Shown here in pieces: positions 43,699 through 51,326 of a stretch of 64,000 nt of DNA. Numbering within the stretch: position 1 is the first letter of the stretch; each line of letters opens with the position of its first letter. A program made the position numbers and the translations under genes. Source of the stretch: Nitrospira sp. (GTDB lineage: Bacteria; Nitrospirota; Thermodesulfovibrionia; Thermodesulfovibrionales; Dissulfurispiraceae); assembly GCA_002634385.1 (NCBI GenBank), contig NSJL01000012.1, forward strand, positions 58,075 to 122,074, in the 5' to 3' direction. The notes beneath the pieces were generated by a model. It ran no database searches. It saw only the letters and a list, made by a program, of their open reading frames with translations, and was not told where the DNA came from.

Positions 43699-45144
43699 AT
43701 GTCAGTAGCATATGCAGTCCCTGATTATGTCTGGAAAAAACATAAAGACAACATTGGTAAAACACCGCCAGGACATCGATTTTTGCTCTATTTTCAGTCA
43801 TGTGGAGAGGGTTGGTCCAAACTGGAGAGCGAAAAATTGGAGGCGCTTCAAAGCGCAGCCGGTAAAGGGGCCTTTGAAGACAAGCTTGTTGACAGCCTGA
43901 TAAAGCGTCAGAAGAACGCAGCAGTAATGGATGCTCATCTGGTAATTTGTGCTAAAAACACATCGCCCATCGCCACTGGGCTTGGTAATCCTCACCCTAC
44001 TGAGAACGGTTTCGCCTTTCTTTCACCCTACGGCATACCGTATCTTTCCGGATCACTGGTGAAGGGAGTCATAAGGAGAGCCGCCGAGGAATTGGCATTG
44101 TTCGATCAGGACTCCGGCTGGACCCTACCGCTTGTATGGGTATTGTTCGGATTTGAGGAAAAAAGCGCATATATTGATCCCACTGATAAGACAGAGGCGA
44201 CTCCGCTTCAGGAAGAGCGGGGAAGAATGCGGGCAACATTCGCAGAATGGATTGATTCTTCCGCTGCGGGCGATAAGCTGCTTACTGAATGGCTTGGCAC
44301 CATCCGCTCGCAATTGCCGAAAGATAAACAGAAGCTTACTGATGATCCTACACTCTTCTGTAAAGCTATACAGAATGAGCTGGGCCGGGAAGTCCGCCGT
44401 TCGATACATTGGCAAGGAATGCTCAATTTCTGGGATGTGTTTCCGAAAACGCCAAATGGCCTTGCCGTGGACATTCTGAATCCTCATCACAAAGAGTACT
44501 ACGAGGGAAAGAGCACCCCAAACGACTCAGAAACGCCAAAACCGGTTTTCTTCCTCACAGTTCCTCCGGGGGCTTTATGGACCTTCATTTGCGAGATGCC
44601 GACTGTTTCCAGAGAAAAACGCAGACAGGTTTTCGATGCTATCGGCGAATGGACGACATTGATGTCGAAAGCATTTGAGCACGCTTTCGAATGGCTTGGC
44701 TTCGGCGCGAAGACGACTGTGGGGTATGGGGCAATGAAGCGGGATGAGGATGCGGAAGCGCGGCAGACACAGGAGCGGCAGATGCAGGAAGCTGTGCGGC
44801 AGATCGAAGAAGAAAAACGTGGTAGGGAAGAAGAAGCGCGAGCGCTCAAGGAGGCTGAGGAGAAGCGTCTGGCCTTCCTGTCTCCGATTGACCGGTCTAT
44901 CGAGGAGATCCTGAAGAATGATCCTGACAAGAGCAAGAAACCGCACATAAAATTGCTTGAAGCCCTCAAGGCCGGCAGGGTGAAAAGCGAGGAAGTCCGG
45001 ATGGTAGCCGGGAAGATACGGGAAATGATGGAGCAAGTGGGAGAGTGGGTCGAAAACCCTGATCCCGAAAAGGCCAAAAAGGATAAGCGCGTGAAGAGAA
45101 CCCTTGAGGTCATGAAATTCCTGGAGCAACAAAATGGGCGGTAA
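43699..45144 (+). CDS. cmr6: Type III-B CRISPR protein Cmr6 with a long helical C-terminal extension
   Basis: A 481-residue RAMP subunit. The Cmr6 core (about residues 70-350) has GLGNPHPTENGFAFLSPYGIPYLSGSLVKGVIRRA, WQGMLNFWDVFP and LGFGAKTTVGYGAM (Gly-rich loop). About 130 extra residues follow: a charged coiled coil (QTQERQMQEAVRQIEEEKRG) and a compact helical part (IDRSIEEILKNDPDKSK and VKRTLEVMKFLEQ). Typical Cmr6 proteins end near the Gly-rich loop, so the tail is an addition of unknown use. GGGAGGA lies upstream of the ATG. Confidence 0.88.
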   Translation: MSVAYAVPDYVWKKHKDNIGKTPPGHRFLLYFQSCGEGWSKLESEKLEALQSAAGKGAFEDKLVDSLIKRQKNAAVMDAHLVICAKNTSPIATGLGNPHPTENGFAFLSPYGIPYLSGSLVKGVIRRAAEELALFDQDSGWTLPLVWVLFGFEEKSAYIDPTDKTEATPLQEERGRMRATFAEWIDSSAAGDKLLTEWLGTIRSQLPKDKQKLTDDPTLFCKAIQNELGREVRRSIHWQGMLNFWDVFPKTPNGLAVDILNPHHKEYYEGKSTPNDSETPKPVFFLTVPPGALWTFICEMPTVSREKRRQVFDAIGEWTTLMSKAFEHAFEWLGFGAKTTVGYGAMKRDEDAEARQTQERQMQEAVRQIEEEKRGREEEARALKEAEEKRLAFLSPIDRSIEEILKNDPDKSKKPHIKLLEALKAGRVKSEEVRMVAGKIREMMEQVGEWVENPDPEKAKKDKRVKRTLEVMKFLEQQNGR

Positions 45145-45173
45145 AAGGGAAGCAGGTCGAGAAGGTGAAAAAG

Positions 45174-45202
45174 TTGAAGACAATTCTTAGAAATAATAAT
45201 AT
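45174..45202 (+). promoter_or_regulatory. Sigma-70 promoter for the nucleotidyltransferase gene pairs
   Basis: TTGAAG (45174-45179), 17 bp, TAATAT (45197-45202). It starts 29 nt after the cmr6 stop and about 47 nt before the first nucleotidyltransferase, so this block can be expressed independently of the cmr operon. Confidence 0.55.
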
Positions 45203-45248
45203 GAAGAGACATACGGGTATAAGGCACCCCTGGTGGTAAAATAACTAA

Positions 45249-45749
45249 ATGGAGATATTCAAAAGACTGTTTGATACCCTCAACAGAGCCGGAGTCGAAT
45301 ACCTCGTCTGCGGCGGCATTGCCGTCAATCTCTACGGTATTGAGAGGGCAACCGCCGATATCGATCTTGCCGTCAGGCTTGATGAAGAAAACCTCGGCAG
45401 ATTTGTCACTGCGGTAAAAGAGCTCGGATTGAAACCCAAGATGCCGGTGAGGCTGGAGGAATTGACCGAACCGGGAAAGCGGGAGGAATGGCGGAAAGAG
45501 AAAGGCATGGTCGTTTTCAGTCTCTATGACGAAGAAGCCCCTTTTTTTCTGCTCGATGTCTTTATTGAAGCGCCGTTCGATTTCCAAAATATCTATCAAA
45601 GGCGAACGGAAATAAGGCTCGGTGATATTGCTATTCCGCTTGCGCCGATAGATGCTTTAATTGAAATGAAAGAGAAGACCGGCAGGCCTCAGGACGGGGC
45701 GGATGTCTTTTATCTGAAAAAAATTATGGAGGAATGGAAGGATGACTGA
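45249..45749 (+). CDS. AbiEii-like minimal nucleotidyltransferase, first pair
   Basis: A 166-residue protein with the Pol-beta-type nucleotidyltransferase motif: VCGGIAVNLYG, then ATADIDLAV (G-G...D-x-D), and a later FLLDVFI Asp. It resembles the stand-alone nucleotidyltransferases related to AbiEii toxins, which modify tRNA or proteins with nucleotides. It overlaps a 65-residue partner by 8 bp. Placement inside a type III CRISPR locus suggests defence, but no function is shown. Confidence 0.7.
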   Translation: MEIFKRLFDTLNRAGVEYLVCGGIAVNLYGIERATADIDLAVRLDEENLGRFVTAVKELGLKPKMPVRLEELTEPGKREEWRKEKGMVVFSLYDEEAPFFLLDVFIEAPFDFQNIYQRRTEIRLGDIAIPLAPIDALIEMKEKTGRPQDGADVFYLKKIMEEWKDD

Positions 45750-45939
45750 TGGAGGCCAGATAAAAACCGGCACGGAGCCACTCCTGTATTATAAAACCAA
45801 AGAGGATATTGCAGAATATAGAAGAAAGCCGGTCGAGCTCAAACTCCAATGGCTGCAGGCTCAGATGGAATTCTTTCATAATGCAATGCCTGAAAAGGCA
45901 AAAAGGGTAAGGGAAAAGCTTAGAAGAGGTCATCTGTAA
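45742..45939 (+). CDS. Small partner of the first nucleotidyltransferase
   Basis: A 65-residue basic protein: after LLYYKTKEDIAEY comes RRKPVELKLQWLQAQMEFF and a Lys/Arg-rich end. Similar small proteins are often found directly beside AbiEii-like nucleotidyltransferases. It overlaps the gene before it by 8 bp and ends 1 bp before the second nucleotidyltransferase. It may be an antitoxin or RNA-binding helper; this is inference from position. Confidence 0.6.
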   Translation: MTDGGQIKTGTEPLLYYKTKEDIAEYRRKPVELKLQWLQAQMEFFHNAMPEKAKRVREKLRRGHL

Positions 45940-45940
45940 A

Positions 45941-46483
45941 ATGGAATTTAAAGCCGTTCTTTCACAACTGCTTGCCGCTTTCAGAGAGCATAACATCCGT
46001 TACGCCCTGATGGGCGGTTTCGCGATGGGGCTTTGGGGGGGAGCTCGGTCAACGGTGGATCTCGATTTTCTGGTGAGTCGGGAAGACATCGAGAAGGTTG
46101 ACGCTATCATGCGTGGGCTCGGATACGAATGCAGGTACAAGAGCGATAATGTTTCACAGTATGTTTCTCCACTCAGGGTTTTCGGAGAGATCGATTTTCT
46201 CCATGCCTTCAGGGAAGCTTCGATGGAAATGCTGGGGAGAGCGGAGGAGAAGATAATTTTTGGCGGGGAGCTTGCCGTCAGGACACTTATCCCTGAGGAT
46301 CTGATAGGGTTGAAACTTCAGGCCATCAGGAACAATCCGAAGAGAAGGGAAACCGATATGGCCGATATAAAAGTGCTGCTTTTGCTCCGCGGTGATAGCG
46401 TTGATTGGCCGTTGATTGAACGGTATTGCGAACTGCTGGATATGAGAGTCGTTTGTGAGGAGCTCAAAAGGAGTGGTGAGTAA
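45941..46483 (+). CDS. AbiEii-like minimal nucleotidyltransferase, second pair
   Basis: A 180-residue nucleotidyltransferase with ALMGGFAMGLWGG and STVDLDFLV (G-G...D-x-D), then GEIDFLHAF as the third acidic position and LIPEDLIGLKLQAIRNNPKR near the C-terminus. It is clearly related in fold to the gene at 45249 but too divergent to be a recent duplicate. It shares one base with the following small gene (TAATG). Confidence 0.7.
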   Translation: MEFKAVLSQLLAAFREHNIRYALMGGFAMGLWGGARSTVDLDFLVSREDIEKVDAIMRGLGYECRYKSDNVSQYVSPLRVFGEIDFLHAFREASMEMLGRAEEKIIFGGELAVRTLIPEDLIGLKLQAIRNNPKRRETDMADIKVLLLLRGDSVDWPLIERYCELLDMRVVCEELKRSGE

Positions 46484-46707
46484 TGGATTTTTCGTCAAAA
46501 GCTGCCGACGAAGTGCGCCGGCTCTCCCTTGCTGAATCGTTCCGCGACGATATGGATATCGTTGCCAAACAAAGACATAATCCCTTTGTTAAAGAAGGCA
46601 GAGTGGATACTGATGCGTATATTGAGTTTGTCACTCAGTTTAATGAGTTTATCAACCACGAGCCGAAACCGTTTCAGCGCATAATAGACAGGGATATGAG
46701 ACTGTGA
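46483..46707 (+). CDS. Small partner of the second nucleotidyltransferase
   Basis: A 74-residue protein unrelated by eye to the first small partner: LSLAESFRDDMDIVAKQRHNPF, then VDTDAYIEFVTQFNEFINH and KPFQRI. This pattern is seen beside nucleotidyltransferase genes in other genomes. The tight overlap with the gene before it suggests co-translation. Function unknown. Confidence 0.6.
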   Translation: MDFSSKAADEVRRLSLAESFRDDMDIVAKQRHNPFVKEGRVDTDAYIEFVTQFNEFINHEPKPFQRIIDRDMRL

Positions 46708-46715
46708 AAGGAGAT

Positions 46716-47105
46716 TTACCGCGAATAGATCTTCAAACCCGGTATCTGCTCGAAATGTTTGTCATTGGTAAGAATGGAAAAATCATGTTTAAGGGCGAGT
46801 GCTGCAATGGCTACATCAGTCAGCGGCAGGTTGATTCGCATGCGGCGTAAGGACAGAGCCAGCTTTCCAGCGCGGAGCCATGTATTGTTTGTCACTTCAA
46901 GCTGGTGTGTGGCGGACAGCAGTTCCTCAAGAGCAAACTCTTCTTTCAGGTTTTTCATTCCCTGCAGCAGTTCGGCGATTATAATGCCGGTGATAACTAC
47001 ATGGTTTTTCTGCAGCAGGTCTGTGACCGCCTCCGCGGCTGTCCCCTGCCCCCTGAAAAAATCGATCAGGACAGGGGTGTCAACGAGCACGCCATCTTGT
47101 ATCAT
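46716..47105 (-). CDS. vapC: VapC-type PIN-domain toxin
   Basis: A 129-residue PIN ribonuclease. Acidic residues in VLVDTPVLIDFF (Asp9), IIIAELLQG and LPLTDVAIAALAL with LTNDKHF match the VapC active site. Members cleave tRNA or rRNA. The ATG at 47105 is inside the antitoxin gene (26-bp overlap), the common coupling. It runs against the CRISPR genes on both sides. Confidence 0.85.
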   Translation of the reverse strand: MIQDGVLVDTPVLIDFFRGQGTAAEAVTDLLQKNHVVITGIIIAELLQGMKNLKEEFALEELLSATHQLEVTNNTWLRAGKLALSLRRMRINLPLTDVAIAALALKHDFSILTNDKHFEQIPGLKIYSR

Positions 47106-47316
47106 TGTCCTCCATCTCCTTTGTCTCAAGCTCGTCAAGCTCTTTCGTCACATCTTCAATCTGAATCTTTCCTCTGAGGGCAAGCAGTTCTTTTATCTTC
47201 TTCTGCCGTACAAACTCCTGCATGGCAATGGTAATCGCTTTTGTCTTGGATTTTTCCCCGGTGGCCTTCTGCACCTCGGCTATGAGGTCGTCCGGTATGT
47301 TTAATGTCGCACGCAT
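47080..47316 (-). CDS. vapB: VapB-type antitoxin
   Basis: A 78-residue protein with a ribbon-helix-helix-like N-terminus (MRATLNIPDDLIAEVQKATG, then KTKAITIAMQEFVRQKK) and an acidic C-terminal toxin-binding tail. The ATG at 47316 has AGGAGG about 8 nt upstream; the in-frame GTG at 47325 would start inside it. It precedes and overlaps vapC. It probably represses its own promoter in the shared region with the Card1-like gene. Confidence 0.82.
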   Translation of the reverse strand: MRATLNIPDDLIAEVQKATGEKSKTKAITIAMQEFVRQKKIKELLALRGKIQIEDVTKELDELETKEMEDNDTRWRAR

Positions 47317-47386
47317 AATAGGCACCTCCTTTGTATGCTTTTATTGTATGCATAATATATATGATTATCAAGAGAGGAGTTAAACG
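47317..47386. promoter_or_regulatory. Divergent control region of vapBC and the Card1-like gene
   Basis: For the + strand, TTGTAT (47331-47336), 16 bp, TAATAT (47353-47358). The region repeats TTGTATGC twice (47331-47338 and 47344-47351) and has the palindrome TATGCATA (47348-47355). These could be the VapB operator, in which case VapB would also cover the -35 to -10 region of the CARF nuclease gene. Confidence 0.5.
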
Positions 47387-48550
47387 ATGAGCCATATCCA
47401 TGTTTGTCTGGTATCTGAGCAGACTATTCCGAACATACTCAGTACTGATTTCTTCAAGCCTGATGAGCTTTTGTTCATTACAACAGTGAAGATGGAGGCG
47501 CTCAAAAAGACAGACCATATTCTTCAAGCGCTTGCGCACATCGGGCAGGGTTTCAATGGGCGGTCTCAGAAAGTAGTGGTACAGGAGGACTCGCTGCTCG
47601 ATTGCAAGAGAAAGCTTGATGACTGGATCAGTGGGCGTGAGGGCGCAGAATTCACCGTCAATCTCACCGGCGGCACTAAAATAATGTCGATAGCAGTATA
47701 TGAGTACTTCAAAGATTACGGCAGCAGAATGATATATATTCCGGTCGGCAAAAACGGGTTTTTAGCGCCGTTTCCAAAAAGGGCCTCTAAAGAATTCACT
47801 CAGCTTCCTTTGCGGCTCAGCGTGAGTGACTATCTTGCTGCGTATGGATTAAAGGTTATCAACCAGAAAAAACTCGCAGCCAATCATAGCGAGGCCGTTC
47901 AGAGACAAGGGCTTTCCGAATGGATAGTGCGCAACTATGAACAGATCAAACCTCTTCTTGAGCGTTTGAGTGAAAAGCTCAGAAAATATCGGGACGAAAG
48001 GAAAGGCTACCATCTTGAAACCACCTATGTTCCCCAGAACGATAAGGAACAGGAGTTGTTCAACAGACTTGGTTTTTTGTTCAAAGGTAGTGGGTATGCA
48101 AAACAATTAAGCCAGTCGGAGATAATGTATCTTACAGGCGGCTGGCTCGAAGAGTTTTGTTACAATGAGATTGCACAATTTAAGGGAAAGGGCATTGATG
48201 ATGTTGTTATCGGCATTATACCTGAATCTCATGGTAGAAATAATGAGTTCGATGTGATGTTTACGAAAGATAACGCCTTGTATACGGTTGAGTGCAAGTC
48301 TCTCGACCAGAACGATGATAAGAGAGCAGAAGCGCTGTACAAGATTGCCGCCCTTCAGAAGGACTTCGGATTGCGAATCGAAAGCTTTTTTGTGAGCACG
48401 TCTCCTCATATATTGCGGGATGGACAGATCAAACCCTCTATTGCGGCGAGAGCGGAGCAATTTAAGACAACCGTTATTCCGCCGCATGATGTTGTTCATT
48501 TTGCCCAAAAGGTTGCTGAGAGGTTGAATATAGGGAGAGGTAATGACTGA
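47387..48550 (+). CDS. CARF nuclease of the Card1/Can2 (DUF1887) type
   Basis: A 387-residue cyclic-oligoadenylate-activated nuclease. The N-terminal CARF domain shows HVCLVSEQTIPNIL and FTVNLTGGTKIMSIAVYEYF. The C-terminal PD-(D/E)xK domain shows NEFDVMF (Asp289) and YTVECKS (Glu302, Lys304). Card1/Can2 proteins are activated by cA4 and cut single-stranded DNA, RNA or supercoiled plasmid. It would act as the collateral effector of the Cas10 here. It has its own promoter and overlaps the csx3-like gene by 8 bp. Confidence 0.85.
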   Translation: MSHIHVCLVSEQTIPNILSTDFFKPDELLFITTVKMEALKKTDHILQALAHIGQGFNGRSQKVVVQEDSLLDCKRKLDDWISGREGAEFTVNLTGGTKIMSIAVYEYFKDYGSRMIYIPVGKNGFLAPFPKRASKEFTQLPLRLSVSDYLAAYGLKVINQKKLAANHSEAVQRQGLSEWIVRNYEQIKPLLERLSEKLRKYRDERKGYHLETTYVPQNDKEQELFNRLGFLFKGSGYAKQLSQSEIMYLTGGWLEEFCYNEIAQFKGKGIDDVVIGIIPESHGRNNEFDVMFTKDNALYTVECKSLDQNDDKRAEALYKIAALQKDFGLRIESFFVSTSPHILRDGQIKPSIAARAEQFKTTVIPPHDVVHFAQKVAERLNIGRGND

Positions 48551-48797
48551 ACCGATAACTGTAGATCTTAGCATTCTTTATGAGAATACTGACACTGCCA
48601 AGCTCTCCGCCCTTGACTCCTACGTTCGGAAGGCGCAGGAGATAGCAGGCGAAGGGCATGACGTTGTCCTTACCGGTGCAGGCCCTGTATGGCTTTATTT
48701 GAAAATCGCCCACGCCCTGCACGGCAAGGCCAGGAAGCTGATTTACAGGAGCCCCGTAACAGGGGATGTGGTCATTTTCGACCATACTCCAGACTAA
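48543..48797 (+). CDS. csx3: Csx3-like protein (candidate ring nuclease)
   Basis: An 84-residue protein whose second half, DVVLTGAGPVWLYLKIAHALHGKARKL and a VVIFDH end, matches the Csx3 pattern (a Gly-x-Gly-Pro-x-Trp-Leu-Tyr motif followed by a strand). Csx3 (Crn3) degrades cyclic tetra-adenylate and so turns off CARF effectors. The 8-bp overlap with the Card1-like nuclease places signal receiver and signal eraser in one transcript. Confidence 0.72.
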   Translation: MTEPITVDLSILYENTDTAKLSALDSYVRKAQEIAGEGHDVVLTGAGPVWLYLKIAHALHGKARKLIYRSPVTGDVVIFDHTPD

Positions 48798-48894
48798 TAG
48801 GCCACCTTTTTTCGTTCTTTGACAACGCAGGAGAAATATTTCCGCACTATTTCTTTTGGTGACGGCGGGACGCAATCCCTTTTATTCTTTTCTT

Positions 48895-49176
48895 ATGGAG
48901 AGGACGCTTTATCTGGTCGCCTACGACATAAGGGATGAGAGGAGGCTTAACCGCGTGCGGCACTTTCTCAAGGGCTACAGCACCGGCGGACAGAAGTCGG
49001 TCTTCGAGTGCTTTCTTTCCGACGGCGAGCTGAAAGAGGTAGTGAATGCGGTCGGCGGGTTGATCCTCGATGCCGAGGACAGGGTGCATATTTTCCGTAT
49101 GGACGGGAGAAGCCGTACCCACGTCCTCGGCATTGCGGTACAGCCCAAGGACCCGGAGTATTTCTATATAGGATAG
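48895..49176 (+). CDS. cas2: CRISPR adaptation protein Cas2 (first copy)
   Basis: A 93-residue ferredoxin-fold protein: MERTLYLVAYDIRDERRLNRV with the conserved Asp after the first strand, then GQKSVFECFLSDGEL and VHIFRM. It bridges Cas1 dimers in spacer integration. The ATG at 48895 gives the family start; there is no clear ribosome binding site, and the in-frame ORF start at 48856 adds 13 unrelated residues. Eleven bases separate it from cas1. Confidence 0.93.
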   Translation: MERTLYLVAYDIRDERRLNRVRHFLKGYSTGGQKSVFECFLSDGELKEVVNAVGGLILDAEDRVHIFRMDGRSRTHVLGIAVQPKDPEYFYIG

Positions 49177-49187
49177 GCGAATAGAAG

Positions 49188-50150
49188 ATGGGTACATTGT
49201 ATATCGACAGAAAGGACATTCGGGTAAAACTCGACGGCAATGCTCTCGCTTTCTATAGTATGCAAGGTGAGCGGCAGGGAATCGTACCCATCGGTCCGCT
49301 GAAACGAGTTGTTTTCGTGGGGGATATCCTGGTGGAGACCCCTGTGCTCCACAGGTTGGCGGAAGAGGGTGCCAGTGTCATTTTCCTTTCCGGGAAACGG
49401 TTGCAGTTCAGAGGCATGCTCCACGGCAGGATGCACAATAACGGCCTTTTGCGTATCAAGCAGTATGAAAAGTCCTGTAAGGAGTTTGCGCTCGATATTG
49501 CTCGTGAGTTGGTGGAACGCAAAGTATCCCGGCAGAGGGAGTTCCTCGAAGAGGTGCGGGACAGAAGACCTGACCTGCGGTTTGAGCTGACTACTGCAAT
49601 CCGCACGTTGGAAGGGGTGTTGACTGCGCTTCAGGAGCGTACAGGCGGACCTGAAATCCTGAGAGGTCTTGAAGGGGGGGCCTCTGCATCCTTTTTTTTC
49701 GCCTACATCAAAATGTTTCCTGAGTCGCTGGAATTTACGAAACGGAACAGAAGGCCTCCGGAAGATCCGGTGAATGCGATGCTCTCCCTCTGCTACACCC
49801 TGCTTCATTATGAGATAGTCCGGGAAATTGAGACAATAGGGCTCGATCCAACCATCGGTTTTTATCACTGCTTTGATTACGGACGTGAGTCTCTGGCGTG
49901 CGATCTCGTGGAACCTTACCGGCCTGATATCGACCGCTTTGTATGGGAGCTTTTCAGGACGAGGGGGCTGACTCTCCGGGACTTTTCCGAAAACGATGAG
50001 AGGCCGGGATGCTATCTGAAAAAGGAAAGCAGGAAGAGGTTTTATCCTGAATACGAAGAATGGGCAAAGCTGATGCGCCCATTGTGGGTGGAGGAAGTCA
50101 GAAATCTTGCCCGGAGGATTATAGATGGGAAGGACCCTTTATCTGAGTGA
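49188..50150 (+). CDS. cas1: CRISPR integrase Cas1 (first copy, canonical)
   Basis: A 320-residue integrase. The metal-binding triad is complete: Glu162 in GLEGGASA, His227 in GFYHCFDYG and Asp239 in ACDLVEPYRP. The N-terminal beta-rich part (YIDRKDIRVKLDGNAL) mediates dimerisation. Its 3' end overlaps a second cas1-like gene by 26 bp. Confidence 0.95.
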   Translation: MGTLYIDRKDIRVKLDGNALAFYSMQGERQGIVPIGPLKRVVFVGDILVETPVLHRLAEEGASVIFLSGKRLQFRGMLHGRMHNNGLLRIKQYEKSCKEFALDIARELVERKVSRQREFLEEVRDRRPDLRFELTTAIRTLEGVLTALQERTGGPEILRGLEGGASASFFFAYIKMFPESLEFTKRNRRPPEDPVNAMLSLCYTLLHYEIVREIETIGLDPTIGFYHCFDYGRESLACDLVEPYRPDIDRFVWELFRTRGLTLRDFSENDERPGCYLKKESRKRFYPEYEEWAKLMRPLWVEEVRNLARRIIDGKDPLSE

Positions 50151-50946
50151 AAGCGGCAACAAGCTTACCGTGGTGCGGGATGGCCCCTCTGTATGGGTAA
50201 AAGCAGAAGCAAGAGCGGGGCAGAGGGTACCGGTAAGATTTCTGAGCAGAGTTATCGTAATCGGCAATGTTACTCTCGACGCGGGAGCTATTACGCTTTT
50301 TACGGAAAGCGATATCCCGGTTGTTTTCATGAATCCCAGAGCTGAAGAAGTGGCGATGGCCATTCCTTATAATCACAAGCTTGCCACACATTATGAGGAA
50401 CAGAAGGTTTTCCTGGCTTCCGATGAGAATGTGGAACGCTTTGAGCAGTGGGCGGGATCGAGACGTGCCGTAGGTCAGATGGAGGCGCTGAAGCGGCTAT
50501 GCCGGCTTGCTGCCGGACAGATCAAGTATGGGGTTGGTGAAGGCAATTATCAACAGATGCTCTCCAGGATGAAACCTTCCTCGGAAGAAAAGTGGATGGT
50601 GGTTACCGGTGTCATTAATAATCTGCTTCGGGGGCTCATCATGGAGCATCTCTTGAAAGCCGACCTGGATCCCCATGTGGGCGTTATCCACAGGCGTCAC
50701 AATTTCGGCCTTGTTCTCGATATCTGCTATATAATGGGCGCGGAAGGCGACTTGCAGGCATTGCAGATGGTGAGATGCGATAAAAACGGCTGTTTAGTAG
50801 CGCGAAACAAGAACGGCTGGTTTATCACCGACGAAGGAATGCGGAATATTGCCCATCGCTTTGAAAACAGGAGAAAGGCTCTCCATGGAGTGGTCGAATG
50901 TATTATTGATGAGCTGTTCGAACTGATGAGGGAGCTACGCTTGTGA
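50125..50946 (+). CDS. cas1: Divergent second Cas1
   Basis: A 273-residue Cas1 homolog, shorter and clearly distinct from its neighbour. It starts RTLYLSESGNKLTVV with the Cas1-type beta start, has DAGAITLFTESDIPVVFMNP, and retains a His in HVGVIHRRHNFG (His189) and an Asp in LVLDIC (Asp199). The best candidate for the catalytic Glu is in YGVGEGN (Glu139). His-to-Asp spacing is 10 rather than the 12 seen in the first copy, so activity is uncertain. GGAGG lies 8 nt before the ATG. It overlaps the second cas2 by 4 bp. Confidence 0.85.
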   Translation: MGRTLYLSESGNKLTVVRDGPSVWVKAEARAGQRVPVRFLSRVIVIGNVTLDAGAITLFTESDIPVVFMNPRAEEVAMAIPYNHKLATHYEEQKVFLASDENVERFEQWAGSRRAVGQMEALKRLCRLAAGQIKYGVGEGNYQQMLSRMKPSSEEKWMVVTGVINNLLRGLIMEHLLKADLDPHVGVIHRRHNFGLVLDICYIMGAEGDLQALQMVRCDKNGCLVARNKNGWFITDEGMRNIAHRFENRRKALHGVVECIIDELFELMRELRL

Positions 50947-51221
50947 AGGCCCATTACCTTGTATGCTACGATATTACGAAACCCCGGAGACTCGCCAGAG
51001 TGCTTCGGTTGATGAAGGGAAAGGGCATTCATCTTCAGTATTCCGTCTTCTTCTGCTCGCTGACATGGCCTGAGCTGATGGAATTGAAAGAGGATCTCAG
51101 AAGTCGTATAAAGGAAAAGGAAGATGATATTCGTATCTATCCCTTGCCCGCCAAGGCCTTGGTAAGTATGATGGGGTGTGGGGATAGGGTGCCGGATGGG
51201 GTGGAATTGTTTATTGAATAG
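50943..51221 (+). CDS. cas2: CRISPR adaptation protein Cas2 (second copy)
   Basis: A 92-residue Cas2: AHYLVCYDITKPRRLARVLRLMKG with the conserved Asp, LQYSVFFCSLT, and DIRIYPLP. It starts at GTG in a GTGA overlap with the second cas1. It is unlike the first Cas2 in detail, so the two adaptation pairs are probably of different descent rather than a fresh duplication. Confidence 0.92.
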   Translation: MKAHYLVCYDITKPRRLARVLRLMKGKGIHLQYSVFFCSLTWPELMELKEDLRSRIKEKEDDIRIYPLPAKALVSMMGCGDRVPDGVELFIE

Positions 51222-51326
51222 CCTAAGGAAGAAGAGGAGGTGGAACAGGTTGATGAGGTGGATGAGGAAAATTTGCACGAGCGTTGTTGTAAGTGATGGA
51301 TTCGAAACGGAAAAGCAGCAGGGGGA
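51222..51326 (+). promoter_or_regulatory. CRISPR leader region
   Basis: This 105-bp purine-rich stretch lies between cas2 and the first repeat. It ends in GAAACGGAAAAG (from 51304), which copies the first 12 bases of the repeat with one mismatch. The leader role is inferred from position and from the repeat direction. No clear -10/-35 pair was found, and an upstream promoter within the cas genes is possible. Confidence 0.6.

Noticed and set aside
48819..48851. Promoter before the first cas2 (TTGACA)
   Set aside because: The -35 box is perfect, but no acceptable -10 lies 16-18 bp downstream.
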